64,000 bases of DNA from Pyronema omphalodes (taxonomy: Eukaryota > Ascomycota > Pezizomycetes > Pezizales > Pyronemataceae). Shown one piece after another: positions 10,313 to 25,600 of this stretch. A model generated the notes under the pieces. It worked only from the letters and a program-made list of their open reading frames with translations. It did not search any database and was not told the DNA's origin. The stretch lies in contig JAJJXM010000075.1 of NCBI GenBank assembly GCA_024516155.1, positions 62,001-126,000 on the forward strand, written 5' to 3'. The position numbers and the translations under genes were made by a program. Every line of letters begins with the position of its first letter. Positions within the stretch are counted from its first letter, which is position 1.

Positions 10313-11303
10313 CTTTTTGAGACTTGTACACCTTACAATTTACCGAACAAAAACATGCGCAATCCAGCTAATTATGTATTTTTTTCCTACTCCGTTAATT
10401 AGTCTTCCAGGTAAAGTTGTTACCAAGAGTAAGAATCTGCTTCTTAGTAAAACTACTACAGCAGTACATACTGCTCATTAAGAGCTACAGCACTTTTATC
10501 GTTCAAAACTTCAATGAACTAAGTCCTGACTGGTAGGTGCATTTCAGAATCTACCCAGCTCCACTGTTGAGTGTTGACTCAGGTACTGGTGGTTATTTCA
10601 GAATACAGAAAAATAGCTAGTTTAACAGTGATTTGATGATGTTTAGAGTGCGCTGGTTGTGTATACGTTGGCACTTTACTTGTACATAGAGCTCCTGTAT
10701 TGGTGACTCGGTCTGGAACACCACTGATATAATGTGATTGACTTGTCTGATTTGATTAATCCATAAACAGTCTCCAGCTTATGGCTATGAGGCTCTCTAC
10801 GGATATCCATCTCTCTCCCAGACCTGCGACTGTTACCCCACAGGTCTGCCGGGAATCTGGGATAAGCCCCACAGCATGCTGCGCGGTAAGGTCCGTAGCT
10901 CCCTGTTTATCCCTCTTTAGTTTTCTTGTACATCTTCCTCGCCGGAGGAGGCGCCTAAATATTATTTCAAAAGATTCCGGTTCACCTGATAAGAAGAGCG
11001 CGATTTATATATCTTTTATCAAATATTAGCCAGACCTGATGACCAAGTATTTCGACTGTTATATGACAATATAAATCCGTATACGTCCGAACAAAAAGCG
11101 CTGTTGATAGCAGTGTTAAATGCTACATACCAGCTTCACTTCAGGGGTTATGTAGTTTCTATCTAGTTTCCAGTGCTCACATACAGGAGGTGAGATGGAG
11201 GTGAGATGGAGGCGGAGGGGGTTGAACCCTACATACACCCTGGACTTACTAATGCCATCATTCTACATTAGCGTACCCTTGGCGTTCTTTAACATTCAAG
11301 TGC

Positions 11304-11645
11304 AGTCGACTAGGTTTATAAGGGTACTATCTATAAGAATACCCACTGTAAAGGGTGTCAGCCGCGGTCCCGAGGTTTTTGTATGGGAATTAAGGGCATC
11401 ACAGTGTACTAGAATATCCTTAAGAAAATGCCGAAAATTTGAAAGGTACCCTTATACAGTGGGGCGGCTGGTGATGTGGCTATGGTGCAATTTGTGTGGC
11501 GCTAGGACTCTCATTACCTCCGCACTACCCCAGCTCTGTGCATCTCGACCAATCACTCGTGCCAAGCTTCTCGGTCTTTAAGAATATACATCATATCAGG
11601 GTACACCCCTTCGGTCCCAGCGTATCCTTATAAACCGAGTCGACT
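11304..11645. mobile_element. Possible MITE-like element with ~20-bp terminal inverted repeats
   Basis: GTCGACTAGGTTTATAAGG at the left (from about 11305) matches the reverse complement of the right end (CCTTATAAACCGAGTCGAC, about 11626-11644) with one mismatch in 19. The similarity runs a few bases further inward. The interior of about 300 bp has no gene. No clear target-site duplication was found, so the mobile-element reading is tentative. Confidence 0.4.
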
Positions 11646-11991
11646 TTACTGCTGTTATGCGCTGGGATCTTGGTTCGAAGAGAAAGGGGGGTGCTGGTGG
11701 GGGTTTGTCATGGGTCTTGTATTACAGTGTCTTTGTATTTTATCTATCTGTGACATGTGGCTAGTCAAATGAAGGTTAATTTTTTGAAGCCTTTGAATTT
11801 GATATTTTGGGGTTCAGTCATGATAGGTGTTTAAAAACCAATACCGACATCCTCTCCCAAAAAACAAAAAAAGCCGTACAAACGCGCCCATCCCAAAAAA
11901 AAAAACTTTTGACATAAAAGACATTATTTTCATTCCCACCACCCCCAAAAAAACCTCTTTCAACTTACATATTTACAGCTATGCGAAATCA

Positions 11992-14127
11992 TTAATCAAA
12001 GCCAGCAAAATCCTCCTCCTCACCACCACCTACCGCAACCCCTCCATCATCACTATCACTCCCGCTTCCTTCCTCCGCCTGTCTCTTCCTCCTCTTACTA
12101 CTCTCCACCGCCATTTTCCTTCTCCATTCCTTATCCCTCTGAGCACCGGACTTGGTGCTAATTCTCGCCGCCGCACTAACACCTCTCCTAACCTCCACTC
12201 CATGTAGCTTGAGTTTCTTCTTTTCCTGCTTCGTAGTATTCGGTAGCGCATCCAGCAGCCATTTCTGTACATCACCTCCGGACGCTTTAATAACATTTGC
12301 AATTCCCTTAACATATCCGATATCTTCCTTGGTATAATAGGTCACCGCCTTTCCATCTTTTCCAGCTCTACCAGTTCTGCCAACACGGTGGATATAGGAT
12401 GCAACAGAAGTAGGGATATCATAATTTACAACCATCCGGACACCGCGGAAATCCATACCACGAGCCAAAAGATCAGTTGTAATTAGGATCCAGACTTCAC
12501 CGAGTCGGAAACGTGTCATGGTCTGCTCTCGGGTTGTGTCATCTAGCTTGGCGTGTAGAACTGCGATACGACCGGGAGTTGTAAGGTCGTATTGAACCTC
12601 CCGATAGAGCGCTTGAGCTCGATCAATGCTTTGGAGGAAGATAATCAATGGCGGACGAAGCCCGGTGGTGAATAACTGCCGTAATGCATGCAACTTTCCG
12701 GTCTCGGTGGCGCAGTAGGTAAGTTCCTGGGTAATGGTTGGGAGAGAGGAGTCTTTGATACCGACGACTAGACGGATGATGTAGGAGTCTGGAAGATGGG
12801 TTGTAACGAGTGCCTCCACGGAAGAGGGCATGGTTGCTGACCAGAGGGAGGTTCGGAGGGTGGTGGAACGGGATCTGAGGGCGGTCCAGATAGCGAGGGT
12901 TTGCTCGCGGAAAAGCTCGTCTAGTAGTACATCGGCTTCGTCGAGGATGAAGGCGGTGAGGTTGGTAAGACAGCTTTCACCAGCGGATTCAAGGGCGTTC
13001 TGGAGGACCATGGGAGTGGAAACTAGGATATCGGATTTGATGGTGGGGTCCTTGAAGTCTTCGGGGAGAACGTCAGTGAAGGAAACGGGACGGGCTCCTT
13101 TCTTGAATTGAGACACCTTGATGGAGGTGCCGACAACGAGTTTCTTGATTTCGTTGGTGATTTGGGAGACGAGCTCTTTGGTGGGGGCGAGGATGATGGC
13201 CTTGACACCCTTTTGGGAATCATTGTTGCGGTTTTTCTGTTCGCGGAGGAGACGGTTAAGCAGGGGAACGACATAGGCAAGGGTCTTTCCGCTACCGGTG
13301 GGGGCACAGGTGAGAAGGTCAATAGGAGCTCCGGCGGGAATGCCTTCAATTGAGAGATTGTCTTTCATAAGAATTGGCAGAGATCCCATCTGAACTTCGG
13401 TAGGGGAAGAGTATCCTTGGGCGAGGATATTCGAGAAAACACGCTTGGAGAGTGCGTAGCCATGGGCAGAGGAACGAAGCTGAGAGAAGTCGGTTAGAGG
13501 GGGTATAAAAAGCTCGGGTTTCTTTGCTTTCTTCTTGGGTCCCTCTTCAGTCTTTTCTTCCTTCTTCTCCTTCTTCTCTTTATCTTTCTTCTCTTTCTTG
13601 TCCTTCTTTGACTTTTTCTTCTTCTCTTCAGGTTCTGGCTCGGCAGCTTCCACTGGTTCAGCAGGAGTAGGTGTTGACATGATGGTGAATTTAAGCTTAT
13701 GCAGGCGGAGAGTGGATTTGATTTCTTCTGCGGTAGGTAGAATCACGGTAGGTTCGTCCTTGGTTCCGTCCTCCTCGTCGGAAGAGACATCTTCGTCGTC
13801 GGAACCATCACTGTCATCGTCATTATGTCTTCTTCGCTTTGCAGGAGTGCCGGCAGCTTCGGTAGCTTTCTTTTGTCCCTGTCCGAAAAAATCGAGCTCC
13901 TTTGGTACGGCAATTGAGGTGGAGGTGGAGGCAGTGGTTGTGGTTGTGGACTCGGTGCTGGCGGCGGCAGCGGCCTTGCGCTTTCGCTTCTTTGCCGACT
14001 TTGTGAGAGCGGGTTGTGCAGGTGCTGTAGGTGCAACAGGTAGTGTAGATAGTGCTGGAGCTGCGGGTTTTTGGGAGGTCTTGGTGAAGGTCGCTGACCG
14101 AGTCAAAAGCCGAAAAACGTCCGTCAT
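11992..14127 (-). CDS. ROK1: DEAD-box RNA helicase Rok1-like (small-subunit rRNA processing), 711 aa
   Basis: ATP-dependent RNA helicase acting in the nucleolus on 18S pre-rRNA in the SSU processome, by family. The lysine- and acid-rich N-terminus is followed by the helicase core. A Q-motif-like segment (SSPTEVQMGSLPILM) precedes motif I APTGSGKT near residue 276. Motif II DEAD is near 395, motif III SAT near 432, and motif VI HRVGRTGRAGK near 580. The DEADVLLDELFREQ and SATMPSSVEALV surroundings fit the Rok1/DDX52 group. The frame stays open 80 codons further upstream. I chose the ATG giving MTDVFRLLTRS because fungal Rok1 starts with a similar DxFxLLTRS peptide and the upstream extension is compositionally unlike the protein. 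Single exon. It is divergently arranged with CDC48. Confidence 0.9.
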   Translation of the reverse strand: MTDVFRLLTRSATFTKTSQKPAAPALSTLPVAPTAPAQPALTKSAKKRKRKAAAAASTESTTTTTASTSTSIAVPKELDFFGQGQKKATEAAGTPAKRRRHNDDDSDGSDDEDVSSDEEDGTKDEPTVILPTAEEIKSTLRLHKLKFTIMSTPTPAEPVEAAEPEPEEKKKKSKKDKKEKKDKEKKEKKEEKTEEGPKKKAKKPELFIPPLTDFSQLRSSAHGYALSKRVFSNILAQGYSSPTEVQMGSLPILMKDNLSIEGIPAGAPIDLLTCAPTGSGKTLAYVVPLLNRLLREQKNRNNDSQKGVKAIILAPTKELVSQITNEIKKLVVGTSIKVSQFKKGARPVSFTDVLPEDFKDPTIKSDILVSTPMVLQNALESAGESCLTNLTAFILDEADVLLDELFREQTLAIWTALRSRSTTLRTSLWSATMPSSVEALVTTHLPDSYIIRLVVGIKDSSLPTITQELTYCATETGKLHALRQLFTTGLRPPLIIFLQSIDRAQALYREVQYDLTTPGRIAVLHAKLDDTTREQTMTRFRLGEVWILITTDLLARGMDFRGVRMVVNYDIPTSVASYIHRVGRTGRAGKDGKAVTYYTKEDIGYVKGIANVIKASGGDVQKWLLDALPNTTKQEKKKLKLHGVEVRRGVSAAARISTKSGAQRDKEWRRKMAVESSKRRKRQAEEGSGSDSDDGGVAVGGGEEEDFAGFD

Positions 14128-15225
14128 GCTGAGCGAGTATCGTGTTGTGCTGCGTCGCGAAGTTCCAGATCGGCAGCGTAAACTTAAAATTATTTTTGCC
14201 AAGCTAGTGAGGCCCGCCCTAACCCTTGCAGGACCAATTACTAGCGCGTCATTGCCTTTGCGGGGCCGACCCGCAGAATGACGGCACGTGAAGAGGAGCT
14301 CTGGAGCTGGAGCTCGAGCTCGATGTACAGTAGAGCAGATATGCATATTCCAAGAAAACAAATGCATATTTCGAGTTTGAAGTTATGTAAGCAAGGGATA
14401 TTACATAAACTACAATTTCATAGTCTATTGATATTCCAGATTGTCCACAAGTATTCACAGATCAGCCACCAGCCATGCTGAGTACAACAATGAATCTTGA
14501 TGATGAAATCCATCAACAACTGCGAAAGCAAACAAGTCTCCCTTCAACCTGCGCATCCTTGCTCGTTGTTGGCTGGCTGAATGGAGACGCCGGCTGCTTA
14601 GCCGCAGCTGGTGTAGTCCAAAAGCAGGTCCGAAATCACCAACGCCGCAACAGCTTTGCATCACGCGTAACGCCCCCATCATGCCCCGCCACGACGACTG
14701 AGCTTCAGACCCCTCTCAGACCCCTCTCAGACCCCTCTCAGACCCCTCTCAGGGCCCCGCATGAAACGCGATGTTTCCCTCTGCCAGCAGGTTGAAGCTA
14801 CATATATACCACGGTGAACCTCCGCCACTTGCCGGGCCCCGCCACTCTGGAACGTAGAATATTCTGTACCCCGCTCGTTGTATTATGAATCATCGCCACA
14901 GGACCAATTCAACACGACCGGCGAATAACATTCTATCAGTTTTGCTTGAAAATATCGTTTGTCGGGGTTCTTGCATGAGCCATTGTTCTCGCAAGTTCTC
15001 TCTCGCTGTGGGAAGGCCTTACTAAGGGAGATCAAGCTACCGTCTTGGCGGTGCCCTCTTGTCCGACGCAACAAGGCGGACTCACATCCACCTGGGAATC
15101 ATCTTCATCCTCCATAACCTTCAACACCATCATCCCCATCATCCATCTACCATCAAACAGAACCCCATCCTTCGTCACCTTCATCAAAGTCTCTCGCGTT
15201 CAACCTTTACGACACTACAATAGTT
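14128..15225. promoter_or_regulatory. Shared divergent promoter region ROK1/CDC48
   Basis: A 1.1-kb gap between two head-to-head housekeeping genes. It contains four tandem copies of the 11-mer CAGACCCCTCT (about 14706-14749). A C/T-rich, ATC-rich leader lies just upstream of the CDC48 start. No separate gene is supported. Confidence 0.5.
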
Positions 15226-18039
<2,814 letters not shown>

Positions 18040-19584
18040 ACGGTTTCTTTTTTGTCTTGTTTTTAGGTTTAAGTTTTGTTTTTGGGGGAATTGCTCGTTG
18101 AAATAATGATTCTTCGGGTCATGCGGGGTGTTTATGATACGACGGTTTATTTTGTCGATTTTTACGTTACTTTCCATTAGCCAAGAATAAATGCGACCTG
18201 TAACGGATATCTTTTGCTAAGATGAATTGAGTCAAATATCCAACATTCCGCAATGAATGTGCAGTCAAGTGCGGCATCGATTTTGAAAACTTGTGACTTT
18301 TAGTAAAATAATAAACTCAGTGCTGTCCCGAACCTACTGCAACAGGACTTGGCCAATGCAATTTATCACGGGGATCGTACAAGAGGAAGCTTCAGCTCAA
18401 GAGAAAGTCACGGAGCCAACCGCTTTCGGATAGTTGGATAGTTCAGTTATCCAGATCTGAAGTTGAAACAACTCTCTGTACCACTGTTCCAGGATCCGGT
18501 TACTCTGACAAGGTGTTTTCTGTTTGCAAACTTTTATTATAGGTCATGCAACCAGCCGTGGGAAATATTAACTTGGAAAAATAGTAATAAAATCAATCGT
18601 AGCTTATGAACTGCAGTTAAGACTAAAAGAAAGCCAGTCTAGGTTTATACCCTAGCTTCTAAACTTCTAAGCTTCTAGGCTTCTAGGGCTGAGTTTGTAG
18701 TTAGTAGTTTGTAGTTAGTAGTTTGTAGTTTGTAGTTAGTAGTCTGTAGTCTGTAGTCTGTAGTCTGTAGTCTGTAGTCTGTAGTCTGTAGTCTGTAGTC
18801 TGTAGTCTGTAGTCTGTAGTCTGTAGTCTGTAGTCTGTAGTCTGTAGTCTGTAGTCCGTCATCGCGGATTTTATCATGCTTTGGCTTCCCGGCCCCGGCT
18901 GTGTCATCTATGTGAAAATGAATGAAACAGAGGTTGGTGGGGTTTGTGTGTCTATGTCAATGCATATATGTATCCATATATACTTCCAAGTTCCAACTTC
19001 CAGCTTCCAGCACCCGATCACGATTTCAATCTCAATCCCCATCCGCACAACTTCACGACAATACCTTTAACATATCCAATCAATCAACACTCCCCGGAAC
19101 TCAAAACTCATCATCATCAGTTATTGGATTCTGGAAGAATATTTTAGGTATTGTGAGAAGCCGGGTTGAGGTTGAATGGAATCCAGATGCTGGAACTGAA
19201 ATTTCTTAAAGTTTTCATGCCAGCGCTGCGCCATGGTTAGCGGTTATCTGTCTGAATGAAGCACCAAAGATTTTCTGATATTATGGGTAGATTGGCTATG
19301 GACATTGGAAGGCCTCTCTAACGAACTTGGATTTTCCTGGGAAACTTCTGAAGTGGTGGTTGTTATATTGTGATGCCGGGGTTGTATGGGGCACGCGACT
19401 GACGTAACATCGTGCGCCAATTGCCTTACCTTGGGTAGTGACGTGCCACTAGTGCTAGGTATTACAGGAAATTTCCTGAGTTGTATTTGGTAGATGATAA
19501 GAGCAGCAGAATCCTTACTTATGCTAAAGAGAATGCTTTCGATACAGCAGCACAGGAAAAATCATTTGTGGATGTAGGTATAAA
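18040..19584. other. Intergenic, no gene seen
   Basis: Between CDC48 and the downstream flank of STAND gene B. It holds the 7-bp minisatellite at 18693-18857 and no credible coding frame. Confidence 0.6.
18693..18857. repeat. 7-bp minisatellite (TAGTCTG / TAGTTAG)n
   Basis: About 23 heptamer units. The left part is GTAGTTAGTAGTTT-like and the right part is a homogeneous run of GTAGTCT. The open frame across it (Thr-Asp-Tyr-Arg-Leu-Gln repeats on minus) is an artefact. Confidence 0.92.
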
Positions 19585-19988
19585 GATTGTTCAGGTAGCT
19601 TGATTGATGTCTCCATTCACAACATACATATTACTCCCTGCGATCTTACGAGCCCTAAAGTTAAAGAAAAATGCAGCCGTTCAAGTCATTACATGTAAAC
19701 AGAAAAGATAAAACAGAAGCAAGAACTACAACATTCATGACGACGAGAGAAGAAAATAGGCTTTCCACCAACAAGCAAAAAGGTTAAAAATCACAAAACA
19801 GAATATTCCTCATCAACCTCGTTCCCCGTTCAACTTCGACGATGGCCATTCCACCACCCTATCAATGCCTCCAGAAATTGTGAAAATGAAAACCAAGATA
19901 AATGAAAAACCAAAATCAGTTCCACCGGGAAAAACTCCTAATCCTTCACCCCACCTACATATTCAACTACTTAACATCCGTGCATCCC

Positions 19989-22900
19989 TCAAGGAAAAAA
20001 AAGTCTCTGCCGTTTCGTCCATGGAGATGTGTTGGGTGAAAATTCACCTGCTCGTTTCGATCGCTCGATAGCTCCGGCGGTGATGAGAAGAGACGCAATG
20101 TCATCATAGGATTTGCTGGATGCCCAGGATAACGCTGTCCGGCCTTCGTTGTCCTCCAAATTTATATCGACACCTTCAGCCTGTAGGAGTAGTTTTACAA
20201 CCGACTCGTGGCCGTTTTTGGATGCCCATGATAATGCGGTTCGGTGCTTTACATCCTTAGAATTGATATCGATGCCCTCTGCCTGTAGTAGAAGCTTTAC
20301 AACTGACTCGTAGCCGTACATGGATGCCAATGACAATGCGGTTTGGCCATGGTCGTCCTGCGAATTGACATCGATACCTTCTTCCTGGAGGAGCAGCTTT
20401 ACAACCGACTTCCGTCTATTTTCGGATGCCAATGACAATGCGGTTTGACCATGGTCGTCCTGCGAATTGACATCGATACCTTCTTCCTGGAGGAGCAGCT
20501 CGACAACCGACTCGTAGCCGTACTTGGATGCCAATGACAATGCGGTTAGACCTTCCTCCTCCTGCGAATTGATATCGATACCTTCTTCCTGGAGGAGCAG
20601 CTTTACGACCGACTCCCGTCCATTTTGGGATGCCAATGACAATGCGGTTTGACCATGCTCGTCCTGCGAATTGACATCGATACCTTCTTCCGGGAGGAGC
20701 AGCTTTACAACCGACTCGTGGCCATTTTCGGATGCCAATGACAATGCGGTTTGACCATGCTCGTCCTGCGAATTGACATCGATACCTTCTTCCGGGAGGA
20801 GCAGCTTTACAACCGACTCGTGGCCATTTTCGGATGCCAATGACAATGCGGTTTGACCATGGTCGTCCTGCGAATTGACATCGATACCTTCTTCCTGGAG
20901 GAGCAGCTCGACAACCGACTCGTAGCCGTACTTGGATGCCAATGACAATGCGGTTAGACCTTCCTCCTCCTGCGAATTGATATCGATACCTTCTTCCTGG
21001 AGGAGCAGCTTTACAACCGACTCCCGTCTATTTTGGGATGCCAATGACAATGCGGTTTGACCATGCTCGTCCTGCGAATTGACATCGATACCTTCTTCCG
21101 GGAGGAGCAGCTTTACAACCGACTCGTTGCCATTTTCGGATGCCAATGACAATGCGGTTTGACCATGGTTGTCCTGCGAATTGACATCGATACCTTCTTC
21201 CTGGAGGAGCAGCTCGACAACCGACTCGTAGCCGTACTTGGATGCCAATGACAATGCGGTTAGACCTTCCTCCTCCTGCGAATTGATATCGATACCTTCT
21301 TCCTGGAGGAGCAGCTTTACAACCGACTCGTAGCCATTTCTGGATGCCAATGACAATGCGGTTTGGCTGTAACGGTCCTTCGAATTAATATCGATACCTT
21401 CTGCCTGTAGGAGCAGCTTTACAACCGACTCGTGGCCGTTGCTGGATGCCAATGACAATGCGGGTTGACCGTGATCGTCGGTCGAATTGATATCGATACC
21501 TTCTGCCTGTAGGAGTAGCTTTACAACCGACTCGTAGCCATTTCCGGATGCCAATGACAATGCGGTTAAACCTTCCTCGTCCTGCGCATTGATATTGATA
21601 CCTTCTGCCTGTAGGAGTAGCTTTACAACGGACTCATGGCCGTTGCCGGATGCCAATATCAATGCGGTGTTTCCGGACGTGTCCTTCGAATTGATATCGA
21701 TACCTTCTTCCTCCAGGAGAAGCTTTACAACTGAGTCGTGGCCCCTTGCGCATGCCAACATCAATGCGGTGTTTCCGGACGTGTCCTTCGAATTGATATC
21801 GATACCTTCTGCCTGTAGGAGAAGGTTGAAAACTGACTCGTGGCCTTCTTTGGATGCCAATGACAATGCGGTTTGGCCGAAACAGCCCTTCGTATTGATA
21901 TCGATACCTTCTGCCTGTAGGAGTAGCTTTACAACCGACTCGTAGCCATTTCCGGATGCCAATGACAATGCGGTTAAACCTTCCTCGTCCTGCGCATTGA
22001 TATTGATACCTTCTGCCTGTAGGAGTAGCTTTACAACGGACTCATGGCCGTTGCCGGATGCCAATATCAATGCGGTGTTTCCGGACGTGTCCTTCGAATT
22101 GATATCGATACCTTCTTCCTCTAGGAGAAGCTTTACAACTGAGTCGTGGCCCCATTTGCATGCCAATATCAATGCAGTGTTTCCGGACGTGTCCTTCGAA
22201 TTGATATCGATACCTTCTGCCTGTAGGAGAAGCTTAAAAACTGACTCGTGGCCTTCTTTGGATGCCAATGACAATGCGGTTTGGCCGAAAAAGCCCTTCG
22301 TATTGATATCGATACCTTCTGCCTGTAGGAGAAGCTTTACAACTGAGTCGTGGCCGCATTTGCATGCCAATATCAATGCGGTGTTTGCGGACGTGTTCAT
22401 CGAATTGATATCGATACCTTCTTCCTGGAGGAGCAGCTCGACAACCGACTCGTAGCCATTTCCGGATGCCAATGACAATGCGGTATAGCCGTCACTGTCC
22501 GTCATATTGATATCGATACCTTCTACCTGTAGGAGCAGCTTTACAACTGACTGGTGTCCGTTTTGGGATGCCCATGACAAAGCATTTTTTCCATTGCAGT
22601 CCAAAAAGTTAATTTCTAATACCCTTCCCAACACAATACGCACCACCCTGTGCAAACCAACACGGGATGCCTGTAGCAACATCGTACTGCTGCCTGCTAT
22701 GGTATCGAAATCGATTGTTTGGCGCGCTGAATCAAGGAGATCGAAGAAAACGTTTTCCAAACGACAGCTGATGGCAAACTGTAAGCGAAGATGGATTTGC
22801 ATTGTGGAATCATATTCATGTCTGCGATAGGTAGCTCGTGTTTGCCATCTATGAAATGGATACAGAAACGTCGAGCGAAGGCCTGTGGAAATGCGTCGAA

Positions 22901-25356
22901 CGTCTACAGTGTCCGGAAATAATGCGCAGATCATATCCGATGTGTGTGGAACTGTATCAGATAGGTGGTGTCCGATGCAAGTGGTAGCATAGTCGAGAAG
23001 ACAGAACCTCGCCAGGCGTCGATCTTCGATATCCCCGATGACTTCCTGCGCCAGCGCATCTATTCCGTTTTCATCATCATGAAAGAGCATGTACTGTAAG
23101 CAAGTGTAGGCTATCTCGGTATGTCCATCATGGAATATTTCGCCCTCCTCGTACAGCGATGTCAAGTAATCGTTGAGAGACTTGTGTACAAGTCGAGCGG
23201 TGGACGTCTCTTCGTCTATGATAACCAGGCCGAGGCACCAGTCTATCAATGATTTCTCAGTAAGGAAGTTGTCCCAGTCTAGTGTCTGATCGTAGGCCAG
23301 AGACACTTTGCCGGACTTCATTTTGGGTTGATCAATCCTGACCGAGAGAGCATGGCGTAACTCCATGACGGTCAATGGGCGTTTGGCGAGGAATATCCAC
23401 TTGAGTATCTCAAGGGCTTGATGGGATCTTTTCGATTGCTGGTCCTTGATCCTAGTGATGGTACTTGCGAAAGCCAATTCGAGTTTCGTCGGCATGTTGA
23501 GGAGTTCTGCACGCCGTTCGCTGATGGTCAGCCCAGCTAATACTGTTTGGATTTGAAGAGCCGGCAGTAGGAACCTGTATTTGTCTGATGTGTTAGTGGT
23601 CTTCTTTTACAGTAACACTAGACATATCGGAATGATCCGCGACCAAGACTTTTATTTTTGTTTATGAAAGGTTTCATCACTCACATTCCGTCGGAATTAT
23701 CGAGGATCTTTTCCAGAATCTGGCCTCTAAGCTCTTCCGTCATACAGTCGCCGTTGTCGTCAATATCGATTACATGGGATACGTATTTTCTGATATCCTC
23801 TCGCTGTGCCCTGAGAGTAAAATACTCTACAGGGCCGAGTCTTGGATTGTGTTCCATGATGTCCTTCAGGCCGATGTGAGGTCTCGCAGTGAAGAATATT
23901 CGTACTGAGGTTTGCTGGCTACATTCACCTGAGATCCTCTCGAGGGATTGCACCAATTGTCTGCGGTGCTGCAGGTTGCACTCGTCCAGGGCATCAATAC
24001 ACACATAGAACTTTTGAAGCTCTTTAACGGTTTCCACCAGTAATCGACAGGCTTCCTGTAGGTCGACATTCTTCTGACTGTTGAGATGCTGTCTCAATGC
24101 GGAAATAGTGTCCTTGGGTAATGATCCCGATTCGTTGAGTGTGGCTATGACTTGCTTCAGAAGCACGCCGACCATGTTCACCGATGTTTGATTCGTTTTA
24201 TCTCGGTAATCGCAGTATAGGCAGACCACACAAGCTTTTTCCCTCGATGAGAACTTGAACTTTGTGTCCAGATGATCGAAAACAAGAGAACTGCATCATG
24301 GGATATCACATCAGCAAGTTTCAGTCCAGGCCGGTCTCAACTTTCATAACATACCAGATAACGGACTTTCCTGCACCTGGCATCCCAGAGCAGGCCAGCA
24401 CACAACTCTTATTACCATCTCCTGCTGATTCGTCGTCCCTCCACTTCTCGAACTCCGGTTCCAGTAGGAACCATTCGCCAGTGCCGTCAAGTCGCTGTTG
24501 CTGGATATCCTGATGTCTTTTGTGGGGTTGCAACGTTGATATCCACGGCATCATTTTCTGAATCTCATCATCTGGTACCTGTCAGTCGAAAGCGTATGTA
24601 CTGATTCTCACAGAAATACCTTGTAATCTCTCCTGAACCTCGGTCATCCCGCGTGAGATGTTGCGGACCTCTGTCGTGATAAACTGAGCCAGATCCGAAA
24701 GTAGAGTCTTCATCTGTGATATCTCTGACATTCGCTGTTGCAAATCGGTGGGCACCGAAATCGACAAGCCTTTCATGACAGTTGTCATTTTCTCGATTTC
24801 TTGCTGATTGTCGTTAAGCTGCGACTGTACCGCCGAGAAGGTTCCGGACATGTGCTCACTGGTATGCATTAGTAGTGCGATTATTTCACCTCATCGACAG
24901 TACATGAACATACTGATTCTTTGTCGTCATCCAGAACTGGAAAATGTGTGCAAGCCCCTGCAGCCTCACGACGGTCTGTTGAAGTTCGCCCTTCTTAAAC
25001 GGCCACTTCGTGCGTGTAAGTAATCCCGTCAACTTTTTGGTACTCGAACAGGCGTCGGAGATATCCACCAGCTTTTGGTGAAGTTCTTTGAGCTGGGATT
25101 CGCAGGCTTCGATCGCTTTTCGAAGCACAGAAGAGTCCTGGAATCGGCGTCCCTTAAGATCATCGTTTTGTAGGAACTGTCTGAAATGTTCGAGAACCTG
25201 GCAAAAGGCTTCGACTTCCTGGAGAAGGCTTTGAACTTCGGCGGGGGCGTATTTAACACCATCATAGTAATCCTTCAAGTTCGTCAACATCGAAGGAATC
25301 TGGCCTGCAAGCCCAACTAATCCGGCAACGGCCGCGGCAATGCTTAGTGGATCCAT
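19989..25356 (-). CDS. STAND/NLR-like receptor B with expanded ankyrin array (1696 aa)
   Basis: Exons on minus: 25356-24914, 24858-24620, 24571-24355, 24290-23685, 23574-19989 (5091 nt). Intron positions and phases are identical to gene A. The domain order is the same: Helo-like N domain (1-147), coiled linker, NACHT with GMPGAGKS at 290-297 and a Walker B of the form IDALDEC near 399-404, a winged-helix-like region, then about 25 ankyrin repeats plus one degenerate leading unit. It ends in the same basic tail (PWTKRQR). The ATPase motifs are intact, so it should be switch-competent. The expanded array is built from block duplications (see the separate repeat entry). The likely role is a non-self or damage sensor coupled to a cell-death module, by analogy with characterised fungal STAND proteins. 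The ligand is unknown. Confidence 0.9.
20060..22640 (-). repeat. Expanded 102-bp ankyrin-coding array of gene B (~25 units)
   Basis: Twenty-five 34-codon units. Two scales of duplication are visible. A 4-unit block (408 bp) occurs twice in succession, covering about 21480-22300; for example TGGCCTTCTTTGG recurs 408 bp apart. A block starting with a GLTALSLASKYGY unit recurs at spacings of 408 and 306 bp (marker at about 20521, 20929 and 21235). The reading frame is preserved throughout. Confidence 0.92.
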
Positions 25357-25537
25357 GAACCGATGGCGGTTTAGTAGGCTGAAAATACTGTAGATTTCGA
25401 GTTCTTATATGGTGGCGGGGGACGACGGTAGTAGGCAACGATGAAGTCTGTTCGATGGTATGGTTGACGATGGTGTGCGCAGCCTCAAAACCCCCGCATG
25501 TGCTATTTCAGCTGAGCTTGCGTGGTCCATACACCTT

Positions 25538-25600
25538 ATGTACCTGTGTACCTACCTGGTAACTACATACATTCTTCAACGTGCAGCAAATTCTCTACAT
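25538..25600 (-). promoter_or_regulatory. Conserved upstream box of STAND gene B
   Basis: ACCTACCTGGTAACTACATA followed by TTCAACGTGCAGCAAATT, at the same distance upstream of the ATG as in gene A and conserved with gene C. The function is inferred only from conservation. Confidence 0.4.

Larger units (their letters stand above)
9026..11991. other. Gene-poor intergenic region with palindromes
   Basis: About 3 kb with no convincing gene. Short open frames have no recognisable domain or splice continuation. It contains a perfect 20-bp inverted repeat at 10085-10128, smaller palindromes at 10265-10312 and an inverted-repeat-bounded segment at 11304-11645. It looks like degraded mobile DNA, but no transposase remnant was recognised. 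Confidence 0.5.

Noticed and set aside
13535..14281. 248-codon frame antisense to the ROK1 N-terminus
   Set aside because: Ser/Phe-rich mirror of the Lys/Glu-rich low-complexity region of ROK1.
14128..14367. 80-codon N-terminal extension of ROK1
   Set aside because: The extension is unlike Rok1 and overlaps the likely promoter; the internal MTDVFRLLTRS start fits the family.
20113..22830. Regular 102-bp DNA periodicity resembling a satellite or CRISPR-like array, plus open plus-strand frames
   Set aside because: The periodicity is the 34-codon ankyrin unit on the minus strand; there are no unique spacers, and plus frames are shadows.
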